A DNA stretch of 64,000 nucleotides from Shewanella psychropiezotolerans (GTDB lineage Bacteria; Pseudomonadota; Gammaproteobacteria; Enterobacterales; Shewanellaceae), in the NCBI RefSeq assembly GCF_007197555.1, contig NZ_CP041614.1:3216001-3280000 (forward strand), in the 5' to 3' direction. Of the stretch, positions 33,240 to 43,756 are shown one piece after another. The notes under the pieces are model-generated. The model was not told where the DNA came from and searched no databases. It saw only the letters and a list, made by a program, of their open reading frames with translations. The stretch's first letter is position 1. Each line of letters begins with the position of its first letter. Made by a program: the position numbers and the translations under genes.

Positions 33240-35325
33240 TTGGTTCCCCTAACCAAAATAAACTAATGGGTGTCTCATTTTTGTTCTCAAGGTGCAAGTC
33301 AGAGAGCTTAGATGCATAACCATAACGAACGTGCTCAGGGGTTCCCCAAGCAGGGATGGCATTAGTATCAATGGATTTCAGCAGCTCCTGTTTCAAGTTT
33401 TTTTCCTGCTCTAGTCTTTGTTCAGATCCTAGGGTTCTATTTTGCTGTAATTCAATCAAAGCATCTGTAAGTTCGGGCTTCACATTAAGCTGGCTCAAGT
33501 GAGATAAGACTGATTCAGCGTCGTGAGTTTTCAATAACTCTTGAGTGTATTGTGATAAGTCACTCGCAATTCTATCTAGAAATTGCCCTTTATTCATCAC
33601 CCGTAAATCGATTGTGTCTTGAATAAACTGCTCTGCTGCAGTCTCAGGTATTTTGGGGAAATTATGGACCAGACTTACTCTTAACATAGTCCTGTTATCG
33701 GAGGAGTAATTGACCTCACCTGCTGCTATATATTGCGGCATAATATTGGTTAACGCCCCTATTGAGGCTTTCACAGTAGCAAGTTGCGGAGAGACGACAA
33801 CTGATGCGACCTCTGTTTTAACTACATTTTCGACCTGGTCTCGCACGCCAGGTCCTTTAGCACTGGCTAAATCCTGTTGCGCCGTTTGATAATGAGAAAG
33901 CGTTTGTTGCAGAATGGTCACATGTCCTTGATAAACAGCCTTATCATGCGAGTTTAAACTGACCGATTTAGTTTTTGCAGCGCTATCAATCTGGTCCTGT
34001 ATATCGGCTAACTGGTCTTGTAATTTTGAAACATCAACTGGCGATAAATCAAGCTGGTCTGTCAGTCCATTAATACGCTCGCGCACCTGTTCTAAATAAG
34101 TATGCTGTACATTACCAGCCATCTGCGCGACCGAAGCCCCCACGATGATAACGCCGTTCTCTGATTCGGCCTTTTTAGATTGAATCCCCAGTACCGTATT
34201 GTAGGGTTTATCGGAATAAATCTGATCGATATCATAAATGGGTTCTAAGTATTTTGAGATAGATGGGTCTAATACCGAATGAATAGCACCAGCTCTCTTG
34301 CTATCTTGACCCAGTGCATAGACATAAAAGTCTGCCTTCAAAGTGTCCGCTGTTTTCTCTTTGTTATTATGAGAGAAATCAATGTTAATCTTGCCGTTTT
34401 CATCCGGAGAAATCGAAACCTTATCGACTTTAACCAAACTTTTTTCGGCAGCCTCTGGTGCATGCTCAAGCTGATTACCATCTAACAGTACAGGCGAGGT
34501 TGAACGAATAAACCATTTAATGTCGGCACCCAGACTCCCTGCTCTTTCAACCGCATCAATACCAGCATTTGGGCCATGCACGACAACCGTTTTTCCTTTT
34601 AACGATTCTCCATTATCTGTTAAGCGCATAAACTCATCTAAATCTAAGACCTGACTCTTAAGGGATTCTTTGTTATTCACAGTGATATTGCCAAGGCGTT
34701 GTTCTGCAGGCGTCAGTGATGATGAATCATCACTTTCAGCCAAAGCATTGGTGTGTGGCCCAGCGCCAATACCTAATATAACCTGCTTAGCAACAAACTC
34801 ATGGCCTTGCTTAGTACTCACTTTAAACAGGCCATTGTCACCTTTTTTTACACTGGTTACTTCGTCATTTACCTCTCGAACACCGAGGCTGACCGCACGG
34901 TTAATTTGCGCGGTATTCGCATCAGAAAATTGCTGGCGATCTGCATATTCCTTACTATATTCTGGTGCTTTACTGCCCCAGGTATCTATCAGCTCATTTT
35001 GATGATTGATAAAACCAGAGCCTCGTACTTCTTTAGACCAGGGCTCAGAGCTACCTATGACCATGGCTCGCCCCGTTAATGGAGGTTCATGGGATAGTGC
35101 TTGTGCTGAATGCTGTCCTTCATATCGGTCACAAACCTCAGTTAACGCATAAGCAATACTGCTTCCACGACCAATGAAGATCACATCCTGCACTTGATTG
35201 TTGCGTGCCGTCTCCACCTTGTCAGAAATTTTTTTAATTGAACTGGTTTGGTTAACCGTCGATACATTTTGATCACTAGTGTGTGTGGAAATAGTCGTTG
35301 GCTGAGATGAGTTAAGTATCTGCAT
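33211..35325 (-). CDS. 704-residue Rossmann-fold/coiled-coil protein, effector-like, unknown function
   Basis: The N-terminal 45 residues are rich in Ser, Thr, Gln and Asn and look disordered, as in type III or other secreted effectors; there is no Sec signal peptide. Residues about 46-410 look like an FAD/NAD(P)-binding oxidoreductase. A first dinucleotide loop is DVIFIGRGSSIAYAL (about 47-61), a second nucleotide segment is KTVVVHGPNAGIDAVERAG (about 245-263), and there are ALGQDSKRAG and GVIIVGASVAQMAG. From about 415 to 500 a coiled coil follows (QLADIQDQIDSAAK region), then a helical C-terminal half with no known motif. GGAGC precedes the ATG. It is a lone gene in AT-rich surroundings. 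Secretion is inference; a cytoplasmic enzyme is the alternative. Confidence 0.65.
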   Translation of the reverse strand: MQILNSSQPTTISTHTSDQNVSTVNQTSSIKKISDKVETARNNQVQDVIFIGRGSSIAYALTEVCDRYEGQHSAQALSHEPPLTGRAMVIGSSEPWSKEVRGSGFINHQNELIDTWGSKAPEYSKEYADRQQFSDANTAQINRAVSLGVREVNDEVTSVKKGDNGLFKVSTKQGHEFVAKQVILGIGAGPHTNALAESDDSSSLTPAEQRLGNITVNNKESLKSQVLDLDEFMRLTDNGESLKGKTVVVHGPNAGIDAVERAGSLGADIKWFIRSTSPVLLDGNQLEHAPEAAEKSLVKVDKVSISPDENGKINIDFSHNNKEKTADTLKADFYVYALGQDSKRAGAIHSVLDPSISKYLEPIYDIDQIYSDKPYNTVLGIQSKKAESENGVIIVGASVAQMAGNVQHTYLEQVRERINGLTDQLDLSPVDVSKLQDQLADIQDQIDSAAKTKSVSLNSHDKAVYQGHVTILQQTLSHYQTAQQDLASAKGPGVRDQVENVVKTEVASVVVSPQLATVKASIGALTNIMPQYIAAGEVNYSSDNRTMLRVSLVHNFPKIPETAAEQFIQDTIDLRVMNKGQFLDRIASDLSQYTQELLKTHDAESVLSHLSQLNVKPELTDALIELQQNRTLGSEQRLEQEKNLKQELLKSIDTNAIPAWGTPEHVRYGYASKLSDLHLENKNETPISLFWLGEPISELNAIRV

Positions 35326-35556
35326 ATGGCTCCAGTTATTTATTTAATAATTGATTGCTAATTTATACATTTATTCAAAATAAATGGCATAACAAAAAGA
35401 CGCTTTTTTTTATATTTCAATTAATTAGTAAAAAACATCATGTGCCAAAGGCTACAAGCCGGTGAACAAACTAACGGATATGATGGTAAGCGGAACGCTA
35501 TAATCTCTGATAGTGCCAGTATCAAATCAATTAGACTGCATAAGTTAATGCATAAA
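35326..35556. other. Gap upstream of the 704-residue gene
   Basis: AT-rich and probably holds its promoter. No gene is seen. Confidence 0.35.
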
Positions 35557-35590
35557 AAAAACCCGCAGCCTTCAGAGGAAGGCTGCGGGT
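35553..35590 (-). terminator. Strong terminator of the LysE-type gene
   Basis: On the minus strand ACCCGCAGCCTTC-CTCT-GAAGGCTGCGGGT is followed by eight U residues, about 155 bases after the exporter stop. Confidence 0.85.
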
Positions 35591-35746
35591 GAAAGGACTA
35601 GCGAGATTAGACATGCTTGTCTAAGCAGAGTAAAACAGAATCCTGCGCCTAAACAGCTGTCCTAACGGTCAGGACCCATAGCGGTGTCAAGGTTCATTTA
35701 TTTTATTCAGTGCTCACATAAAGCTGATATCAGGTCATAGCTCATG

Positions 35747-36457
35747 TTACAGCTTAGTGACTGCCAGCTTAGCGCCGAAGCCCAGGAAGATGCTGCCGGA
35801 GACATAATTCATCCAGCGGGCGTTTCTGACATTCGTCAGCAGAGATTTAAACTTCTCAGCCATCATTATCACCACCAAAAACCAGCTCGAAACCACGATG
35901 GCTTGAGTCAGGCCTAAGATCATGCTGTCGGCCAGTACGCTTTGCTGCGAGATAAACTGCGGAAATATAGACAGGTAAAACATGACAATCTTAGGATTAA
36001 GCATGTTAGTCAGAAAGCCTTTCATAAAATCATTGGCCATAGCCCGACTGTCTTTACTTAATTTAGTGCTTGCGGCGACAGTTTCCGCTACTTTTTCGCC
36101 GGCAAGATCGGCTTGTGGTTTGGCTACTGGCTCTGTGATGGGCTCAGCTGCTAGCTTCAATGTGCTTAAGTTGATGCCTGCGCGGATATTGCTGATGCCT
36201 AACCAGATTAAGTAGGCTACGCCCAACCATTTTAAAAGCATAAATGCCCATACAGACTGGCTCAATAACAGACTGATGCCTTGAGCCGAGATAAACGCGT
36301 GGACGATGAATCCCAGGCTGACACCGGCAATGTTGCTAAAAGCCAGTAATCGACTTTTTGTCAGCGCAGTAAAGAGTACCAGTAAGGCATTGGGTCCAGG
36401 GATAATGGCGATCAGGAAGACAATTCCTGCGAACAAGATAATAGTATCGATATTCAT
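35747..36457 (-). CDS. LysE/RhtB-family amino-acid exporter
   Basis: A 236-residue inner-membrane protein with about six helices. The N-terminal IPGPNALLVLFTALTKSR is the LysE/RhtB signature, and MKGFLTNMLNPKIVMFYLSIFPQF is the second conserved block. It is longer than the usual 205-210 residues because of an Ala/Glu/Lys-rich cytoplasmic loop (about 110-140, containing AAEPITEPVAKPQADLAG). It probably exports an amino acid such as threonine or homoserine; the substrate is unknown. GGAA precedes the ATG. It is a single gene with a strong terminator. Confidence 0.88.
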   Translation of the reverse strand: MNIDTIILFAGIVFLIAIIPGPNALLVLFTALTKSRLLAFSNIAGVSLGFIVHAFISAQGISLLLSQSVWAFMLLKWLGVAYLIWLGISNIRAGINLSTLKLAAEPITEPVAKPQADLAGEKVAETVAASTKLSKDSRAMANDFMKGFLTNMLNPKIVMFYLSIFPQFISQQSVLADSMILGLTQAIVVSSWFLVVIMMAEKFKSLLTNVRNARWMNYVSGSIFLGFGAKLAVTKL

Positions 36458-37073
36458 GGTAATTCCATTTTTAAATGTGCAACAATTCCACCCGAGACAC
36501 GCTCAGATGTTTAAAAAATTGTACTTGTACTTGGTCAGCTTCTTAAACAGTGATGAATAAGTAGAAGCTAAGCCATCAGCCTTTGGCTGGAAATATTAAC
36601 CGCGCGGGGGCAGCGGTTAGCGCAGATACAAGTCGTGCACATCATAGATACCTTGTTTGATTGACTCAAAATACCGCCACATTGTAACGGTCATCGATTT
36701 AGAAAGCTGATTTAAAGAAACAACTGATTTAAAGCAATCAGCGAACTCCAGATTAACTAACCTAGTATCAGACCGCAAGCCTAGTGCTTCCTTCTGTCAC
36801 AACGAGTGCAAGTTATAAAGAGAAGAGATAGTCCTGAACAGTAAAAAGCCATGAACGGTAAACAGCCATGAGCAATAAACAGTCCTGAACGACAAAGAGT
36901 TGAGACAAGCGCCCTCACCTGCAATCGCTCGACAAAGTCCTAAGATCCAGTGATGTAAAATTCGGGCTCAAAAATCTTAAGCCATAGCGATTAATTAGAT
37001 GTTGTGAACAGGTCTATCCCCCTGTAGCTCTGTCATAGTAGTTCCTTAAATCGCCAGACTTCTATTTAAGGAA
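36458..37073. other. 616-base gap with a short tandem array
   Basis: No gene is seen. It contains the 4 x 17-base array at 36830-36897 and otherwise plain AT-rich sequence. Confidence 0.45.
36830..36897 (+). repeat. Four 17-base degenerate tandem repeats
   Basis: Units begin at 36830, 36847, 36864 and 36881: AGTCCTGAACAGTAAAA, AGCCATGAACGGTAAAC, AGCCATGAGCAATAAAC and AGTCCTGAACGACAAAG. The end units share AGTCCTGAAC and the middle ones AGCCATGA. 17 is not a multiple of three and no frame crosses it. Confidence 0.75.
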
Positions 37074-40000
37074 CTAACTAACCGGAGTATTATTTTCTCT
37101 AAGCTCGAGTATCTCTTGTTTAACAGAGCCCGGAGATTTAGTTGAATTGCACAATAATTTATACATGGTAGGGATAACCACTAGTGTAACCAATGTAGAA
37201 AAACCCATACCGAAAAACACCACTATCCCCACAGATATGCGACTCTCAGCCCCAGCACCACTGGACAATAATAACGGTAAGGCACCAGCTAGTGTGGTAA
37301 ACGCAGTCATAAGGATAGGTCGTAATCTGCGAGTCGCACCTTCTATAATTGCAGAGTCGAACGACTCGCCCTTATCTCTTAATTGGCCGATAAATTCCAC
37401 TATGAGGATACCATTTTTAGTCACCATACCTATCAGCATTATGATGCCTATCTGACTGTAGATATTAATACTCTGACCGGTTAACCAAATTCCCAGCAAA
37501 GCACCAAATATGCCTGTTGGCACGGTCAGCATGACAACAAAGGGATTGATGAAGCTTTCAAATTGCGCAGCCATCACTAAGTAAACAACCAACAATGCCA
37601 GTATAAAGATGAGCATGGTGCTATTTTGATTATCAATAAAATCTTTAGAGTCTCCGGAATAACTCAAGTTGATATCTTGAGGTAGGTTATCAATAGCCAG
37701 ATCTTCAGCATAAGTTAATGCATCACCTAAGCTTGCTCCATCAGCCAGGTCTGCTTTTATCACTATTGATTTCCGTTTTCCTATATGTGTCAGTTTCTGC
37801 GCCGAAGCAATGCGCTTTACACGCGTGAAAGAGTCGACAGATACTATTTCCCCTGAGCTAGTCCGCATAAATATGCTCGATAAATCACTACTCGATTTAA
37901 ATTTTTGCTCATCGCCACGCACGAATACATCGTACTCATTGCCACTTTCAATATAAGTGGTCTCTGTTTTCCCCCTAACATGACATTTAAGGTATCTGAG
38001 ACCTCTGACACACTTATCCCCAGTTCAGCCGCCCGCTTTCTATCGACTTTAATTATCATTTCAGGCGTTTTTTCCGAGTAATCGATCAACGCACCAGTCA
38101 TGAGAGGACTGCTCTCCATCTTGGTTTCCATCACCATCGCCCACTCGTTGAGCGTGGCGTAATCGCTGCCACTTAATACGATTTGTACTGGTTCTTTAGA
38201 GCCACCTTTAAATCCTGGAAGCGTAGGTCTTATTCGCACATCAGGAATATTAGCAAGTTGCTTCTTTACTATTTTTAAGATGGTTTGAGCACTTTGCTGA
38301 CGTAAATCCCAATCTTCTAATTGCAAGATGGCTAAACCAAATTGATCGCCACTTTTACCGCCTGAGATGGGTGTCTGTACACTGATTGACTTTATAGTAC
38401 CGTCATTTAGCATCGACAATAGCCGCTTTTCAATCTTCTTCATATTATCTGACATGCGGGTAAAACTAGTCCCCTCAGGGCCATTCACTTTAATTAAAAT
38501 AACGCCTCTGTCTTCTTGAGGCATTAGCTGTGAGGGAGTGTTAGTGGCAATGATAAAACTTGCCACTAAGCAAAGAATGATGATAATTGGTGCGTTATAA
38601 TTATGCTTTAAGCTCTGATTAAGCAAGTTTCGATAATGCACTTCTAGCCCTGATAATGCCTGCTCTACTTTAGTATTGAATACATTGTTTGTTTGCTTTT
38701 TACGTAACAGCTTTGCGCCTAAAACTGGCGTTAAAGTTAATGCAATTAAGGTTGAAAATAAGACCGAAACCGCAATCATTACTGCAAATTCGGTAAACAA
38801 GCGCCCAATCATACCGTCCATAAATGCAATGGGCAGAAACACCATAACCAGAACAAACGTAGTTGCTAACACAGCAAAACCGACTTCTCGAGTTCCTTCA
38901 TACGCTGCAAGTAACGGTGGCCGGCCTTTTTGGATGTGATGATATATGTTTTCAACCACTACAATGGCGTCATCAACGACTAACCCTATCGCCAATATTA
39001 GGGCTAATAGGGTTATTAAGTTAACCGAAAATCCTAAATAGCTGGCAAAGATAAATGTCGCAACAAGCGAGACGGGAACAGTAACAGCAGGGATCAATGT
39101 GGCCCGCGCCTGACCAAGAAACAGATAGAGCACCAAGATAACCAGAGCACAAGTCATCAACAGTGTTTTGTATACTTCATTAATCGAACGTTCTATGAAA
39201 ACGGTAGCATCATAGTCGACAAGAATTTGGGTTCCTTTTGGCAGAAACTTTTGTATCTGAGCCACTTCGCTATGAACCAGGTTAGCAAGTTCCAGTGGAT
39301 TCGCATCTGCTTGAGGCACTATAGCCAGACTCACACTGGAAATACCGTTACTTCGATAGCTTGAATTTTCACTCTCGGCCTTTAATTTAACTTCAGCGAC
39401 TTGATTTAGATAGATCACAGTGCCAGAGTTTGATTTACCAATAACAAGAAACCTGAAATCTTTCTCAGCATCATAGAGACGCTCTGTACGGACGGGCATT
39501 ACGATGGAGTCATTTCTCACCTCGCCCGCCGGACTCTCTAAATTCTCTGCCTTCAAAGCATCGAGGATATCGGTCGTTGTGATCTGATGCCCTGCCATTT
39601 TTTCTGGATCTAGCTTGATATACATGACTTTAAACAAGCCACCAGATAAATCGACCGCGCTAACACCATTGAGGATGTTAAACCTGTCTTCAACATTCTG
39701 ACTAACGAAATCAGTCAGCTGGGTTCTATTCATCGCTGAAGAGGTGACATTGACATATAGCGCTGGTTCACCCGTTCCGTCATCTTTTGATACTGTGGGC
39801 TCGTCTGCATCTTCAGGTAGAGAGTTCTTAGCCCGTGCAATAGCATCTCTAATATCGCTCACACCTTCATTAATATCGGCGCCTTCCTCAAATTCAATGG
39901 TGATACTCGACGCACCATTTTTACTGGTTGAGGTGATATCCTTAACCCCACTAATACCAGTGAGTTGCTCCTCAAGTTTAGCGGTGACCTGACTTTCTAT

Positions 40001-40174
40001 GATCGATGCCGAGGCACCTTTATACTTGGTACTTATGTTCGCAATAGGACTTACCATATCGGGCATTTCAGTTACTGGGAGTTTAAGAAATGCCACCATG
40101 CCAAACAGGGTCAACAGTATGCTTAACACTATCGCAATCGTTGGTCGTTCGACGGAAGTATCAGAGATCCACAT
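37074..40174 (-). pseudogene. RND multidrug efflux transporter (HAE1/AcrB type) with a one-base frameshift
   Basis: Two frames (40174 to about 37970, and about 37970 to 37074) give a normal 1,033-residue RND pump if one A is added to the run after VMLGGK at about 37970, restoring GGKTETTYIESGNEYDVFVRGDE. Early residues MWISDTSVERPTIAIVLSILL, the membrane block with VVDDAIVVVENIYHHI, and the late VYLVMAAQFESFINPF and GMVTKNGILIVEF are diagnostic of proton-driven inner-membrane drug pumps. The site reads GGGGGAAAAC on the coding strand, a slippery run. The adaptor gene upstream overlaps it by one base. It is broken, a sequencing error, or possibly rescued by slippage. Confidence 0.85.
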
Positions 40175-41217
40175 TATTTAGTCGCCTCTGATGCTGGTAT
40201 AGTGGATTCCTTTACCCTGTCTTGGTCTTGTATATTCACCAAGCCTTCTGTCACGATACGTTGACCTGGACTCAGGCCTGATATCACTGTCATTAGCTCA
40301 CCAAATTGATCCCCTAGCTCCACCTCAATCCTGTTAGCTATTTGTTTATCATCTATGATGTATACATAAGTCTGGTCACCTGCATATTCAATCGCTTGTA
40401 ACGGCAAAACTGTGTAGTCGTACGATGGAAACTGGAGTTTTGCATGAGCAAGCATGCCAGGTTTTAGCTTTTGTTGAAGATTAGGAATAGAAACTCTTAT
40501 TTTTATATCAAGACTTTGTGGCTGCACTCTGGAGTCAATTGCTTCTACGACACCAATGAACGTCTCGTCGCGCCATGCACTGACTTTAGTGGTAATAATC
40601 AGGCCTTTCGTTAGTTTTGAAATATACTTTTCGGGAATATTTAAATCCACTTGCATCAAGGAAAGATCGTCCAACGTCATTAGGGACTCGTCCTTGATCA
40701 ATCTTTGTCCTACCGTGATATTGCCTAAACCCAGTACCCCTGAAAAAGGCGCAACTAATTGGTGATCCTTAAAATTGACTCTTGCGGCATCAAGTTTTGC
40801 TTGCGCTATATCCACACTGTTCTGTTGGCTCTCTTTGATGGTCTGGCTTACTCCACCTTTGGGGCCAAGTTGTATATATTCATCTAGCTTACGAGTTTCA
40901 TCTTTAAGGTAAGCTTGCGCTTCAGCCAATTCAGCTTTTACCAGATCATTGTTGAGTGTAAGTAGGATATCCCCTTTCTCAACATACTCGCTGTCTGCAA
41001 TCCTTACCATTTCAACTCGCCCATCAACTTCTGAAGTAATAACCACTGACTTTTTAGCCACAAGTGTTCCCACAAGTTTTACCGAATCAAGAATAGTCTG
41101 GGATTCAACCAGCGCAGAGGTAATGTATATCTCTTTTTCTTTGGCTTTATTGGTTTGATTGCTATCGCAACCAAAAAGGAAAATTAAGAGGACCAATAAC
41201 AAGGAAGTATTTTTCAT
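40174..41217 (-). CDS. RND efflux periplasmic adaptor (membrane-fusion lipoprotein)
   Basis: A 347-residue lipoprotein (lipobox LIFLFGC, Cys at about residue 17). The order is: barrel-sandwich half (GTLVAKKSVVITSEVDGRVEMV), a short helical hairpin (about 90-145), the second lipoyl half (VAPFSGVLGLGNITVGQRL), the beta-barrel, and the membrane-proximal domain. This is the usual MexA/AcrA layout bridging pump and outer-membrane channel. It overlaps the transporter start by one base (TAATG). No outer-membrane channel gene is adjacent, so a shared TolC is presumed. It is intact although its partner is frameshifted. Confidence 0.9.
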   Translation of the reverse strand: MKNTSLLLVLLIFLFGCDSNQTNKAKEKEIYITSALVESQTILDSVKLVGTLVAKKSVVITSEVDGRVEMVRIADSEYVEKGDILLTLNNDLVKAELAEAQAYLKDETRKLDEYIQLGPKGGVSQTIKESQQNSVDIAQAKLDAARVNFKDHQLVAPFSGVLGLGNITVGQRLIKDESLMTLDDLSLMQVDLNIPEKYISKLTKGLIITTKVSAWRDETFIGVVEAIDSRVQPQSLDIKIRVSIPNLQQKLKPGMLAHAKLQFPSYDYTVLPLQAIEYAGDQTYVYIIDDKQIANRIEVELGDQFGELMTVISGLSPGQRIVTEGLVNIQDQDRVKESTIPASEATK

Positions 41218-41371
41218 GGGCTTTATCTGAAATTAAGATTGACTTAAGTCTAGACTATATTTTTGTCAGATCTATTGGTTTTACACTTAATTACACTAAC
41301 CATTACAGTGAGTTACTTCTCATTTAACCAGATAAACGTGACATCCGGCACTTAAGTTTAAACAGATTTAT

Positions 41372-41405
41372 AAATGCCTTCGGACAGCAAGAGTCGAAGG
41401 CATTT
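41372..41405. terminator. Hairpin after the POT transporter gene
   Basis: AAATGCCTTCG ... CGAAGGCATTT, an 11-bp stem with a 12-base loop, about 60 bases past the stop at 41464. It insulates the RND genes. Confidence 0.6.
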
Positions 41406-41463
41406 TATGCAGATAAGTATGCGACTCTGTATGCAAGAGCGCACTTGTCCCAGATAACCAATA

Positions 41464-42954
41464 TTAGCTTGCCTGCTGCAGCGCTTCACTGTCGGCTACT
41501 TGATCATCATTCATCATCCTGGTCAGCTTAGGTGCAAGCCAAGCCATGATGATAGCGATGACTAAGGTCACCAGACCTATGTCCAAAAACAGATCTATGT
41601 AGATAGGTAAAGTCAGCAGTGGCTCGGTCACGTTCTCTGGTGCGGCGCTGAAGGTGGCAACGTAACCACCGATGACAAACGATGCCGCCTGAGTTAGGAA
41701 CCAGGCGCCCATGGTGAACCCCATCAGACGTTGAGGCACTAGGCTGGCTACCATGGCCAGACCCAGACCGCTGATCAGCAACTCACCCAAACTCTGAAAC
41801 AGATACACTAGTACCATCCACCACATAGACACCATGCCTTGGCTGTCGGCAAAGTAAGTGCCTGCAGCAGCAACTATCAAGAAGGCAAAGGCACACATAA
41901 ACATGCCTAAGGTAAACTTGGCAGGCATGGACAGATCCCGTCCCTGCTGGCCAAAGCGCAAATAGAGGTAAGCGAGTATGGGACTACACAAGACCACCCA
42001 AAATGGATTTAACGCCTGCAGACTAACAGGGTTAATATTAAAACCCATCACTTGGGTATCGACATTGTAGATGGTGAAGAAATTGAGCGAGGTCGGCATC
42101 TGAGCGTAGAGAACATAGAAGATGATTGCTTGCAGCATCAGGATAAACACCACTATCATCCGCTTTCTGGTGACACCTGTCTCTGCCAAGGTTTCCTTGG
42201 CAAATATACTAATCACGCCTATGGCAATCAAGCCCAGCACGATATTAGCCATCATGATGTTGACCATCAGCCAGGCACACAAAAATACCGCAGCCACAGA
42301 CACTAGCATCACAATCAATAGGCGGATATAGCTCAGTGGTTGATTATCGGGTTTCGAGCCGATTCCTTGTACGGTATAGCGAAACAGCAGATAACTCAGC
42401 AGACTCGCGATCAGGCCAAGACCTGAGATAGCAAAGGCCACCCCATAACCATACGCGTCAGCAATGACCGGGCTCAGTGACAGCGCCACCAGAGATCCCA
42501 CATTAATCGCCATATAGTACAAGGTAAATGCGCCATCGAGACGACTGTCGTTATCCTCGTAGCATTTTGCCAGCAGGCTTGCCGGGTTAGCCTTAAACAA
42601 ACCATTGCCCACGGCCACAGTGGCTAGCGCATAGAAAATAAGTCCGGGATGCTCAATTGACATGGCCATCATGAAATAACCTAGCGCCAACACCAGAGCG
42701 CCCAAAATCATGGTTCTCTTAGTCCCCAGCACATGATCGCCCACATAACCACCGATCGCCACTAAGCCAAACACTAAGGCAGCAAATGCACCGAAGGTCA
42801 CGAAGGCATCTTGCTGGCTATAGCCCAGATGCTCGACAAAATAGACGGCTAAGATCCCTTGCAGGCCGTAGTAACCGAACCGTTCCCACAGCTCGATGAA
42901 AAATATCATCTTGAAGGGTTTAGGCTGGTTGAAAATACTCGTGTCACTTTTCAT
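41464..42954 (-). CDS. Proton-dependent oligopeptide transporter (POT/PTR2 family)
   Basis: A 496-residue major-facilitator protein with about 14 helices that imports di- or tripeptides with protons. [15 protein letters not shown] near the N-terminus is the ExxERFxYYG motif. [15 protein letters not shown] and [18 protein letters not shown] [15 protein letters not shown] are the PTR2 signature blocks. The frame extends by five codons to a GTG at 42969; neither site has a strong ribosome signal and I prefer the ATG. It is a single gene with a hairpin downstream. Confidence 0.9.
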   Translation of the reverse strand: MKSDTSIFNQPKPFKMIFFIELWERFGYYGLQGILAVYFVEHLGYSQQDAFVTFGAFAALVFGLVAIGGYVGDHVLGTKRTMILGALVLALGYFMMAMSIEHPGLIFYALATVAVGNGLFKANPASLLAKCYEDNDSRLDGAFTLYYMAINVGSLVALSLSPVIADAYGYGVAFAISGLGLIASLLSYLLFRYTVQGIGSKPDNQPLSYIRLLIVMLVSVAAVFLCAWLMVNIMMANIVLGLIAIGVISIFAKETLAETGVTRKRMIVVFILMLQAIIFYVLYAQMPTSLNFFTIYNVDTQVMGFNINPVSLQALNPFWVVLCSPILAYLYLRFGQQGRDLSMPAKFTLGMFMCAFAFLIVAAAGTYFADSQGMVSMWWMVLVYLFQSLGELLISGLGLAMVASLVPQRLMGFTMGAWFLTQAASFVIGGYVATFSAAPENVTEPLLTLPIYIDLFLDIGLVTLVIAIIMAWLAPKLTRMMNDDQVADSEALQQAS

Positions 42955-43393
42955 GCAGGATAGGTTCACTATTTTCTAATTGAATAAAACATTAAACCCC
43001 GAGTCGACGAATATTATTGTGAGCTAATTAACTATCACAGGTTTAAAGTGTGACCTACGTCACAAAGGCACACCTGCGAACACAGAGGTAACATGCTGTA
43101 ACACAAGTTAATAACCAAAACCTTTCTCTGTAACAGCTACACCCCTTCAGACACAGGGCTGGCAGTCCCTGCACCGATAGATAGAATCAGAGATCAAGGG
43201 GGAAACTCTCATAGAGACAGATAAACACTGGGTTGCTGGAGCGGTTTATTCAACAGAAATTTGAAGTTATCGCGACTTTTTAGCTTTGCAATTTCTATCG
43301 AGCAAGAGTAACTTGAGCCATTACTAAAATAGAATTAGCAAACGTATCGTTTAATAAGCTAATCGAGCATAAGAGGAGATCAGGTTAACTATA
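42955..43393. other. Control region between the POT and zinc-receptor genes
   Basis: No gene. It contains the palindrome at 43335-43357 and a possible leader for the small His-rich gene. Confidence 0.4.
43335..43357. promoter_or_regulatory. Palindrome upstream of the zinc-receptor operon
   Basis: TTA-GC-AAACG-TAT-CGTTT-AA-TAA is a 23-base near-perfect inverted repeat about 40 bases before the small gene. It does not match the classic Zur consensus. It is a candidate operator for an unknown regulator. Confidence 0.45.
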
Positions 43394-43684
43394 ATGACAA
43401 ATCGGATGTCCCTGACGCTTAAAAATAGCCTCTGGCTAGTGTTCGGCTTGTGGCTGATTGCTCTGCAATCAATCACCCTCGCCCATTCTGTCGAGCATGC
43501 GCTTGAGCACGATAATACCCACTGTGTTTACAGCAATATTTATCATGATCACAGTGCTGGCCCGACAACGGTCATCATGCCAGCAATGTGTCAGCAGCAA
43601 GCTGAAATTATTGCTCCTCCACAGTATCTTCAGCCTTCATTACCTTGGCTGCGCAGCCTAAACGTACGTGCCCCTCCCTTTTAG
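43394..43684 (+). CDS. Small His-rich secreted protein upstream of the TonB receptor
   Basis: A 96-residue protein with an N-terminal signal or anchor helix (about 12-30, LWLVFGLWLIALQSITLAHS). It then carries histidine- and cysteine-bearing segments (HSVEHALEHDNTHCVYSNIYHDHS) and an unusual C-terminus. The dense His pattern suggests zinc or another divalent metal. It precedes a ZnuD-like receptor by 72 bases on the same strand, so a periplasmic metal-carrier role is likely but inferred. The family is not firmly recognised. Confidence 0.65.
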   Translation: MTNRMSLTLKNSLWLVFGLWLIALQSITLAHSVEHALEHDNTHCVYSNIYHDHSAGPTTVIMPAMCQQQAEIIAPPQYLQPSLPWLRSLNVRAPPF

Positions 43685-43756
43685 TCCTTAAGCAAACCCA
43701 AAATTAATCTAAAAATTATCTAAAAAGTTTTTTGCTTATCTATAAGGACAGGCACA

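Noticed and set aside
35553..35690. trp-type attenuator leader
   Set aside because: The hairpin with its U tract lies downstream of the exporter gene and reads as its terminator. No leader peptide with regulatory codons is seen.
25319..37000. Prophage or conjugative island
   Set aside because: Only one recombinase is present. There are no capsid, tail, lysis, portal, excisionase, relaxase or mating-pair genes, and no direct-repeat attachment pair was found.
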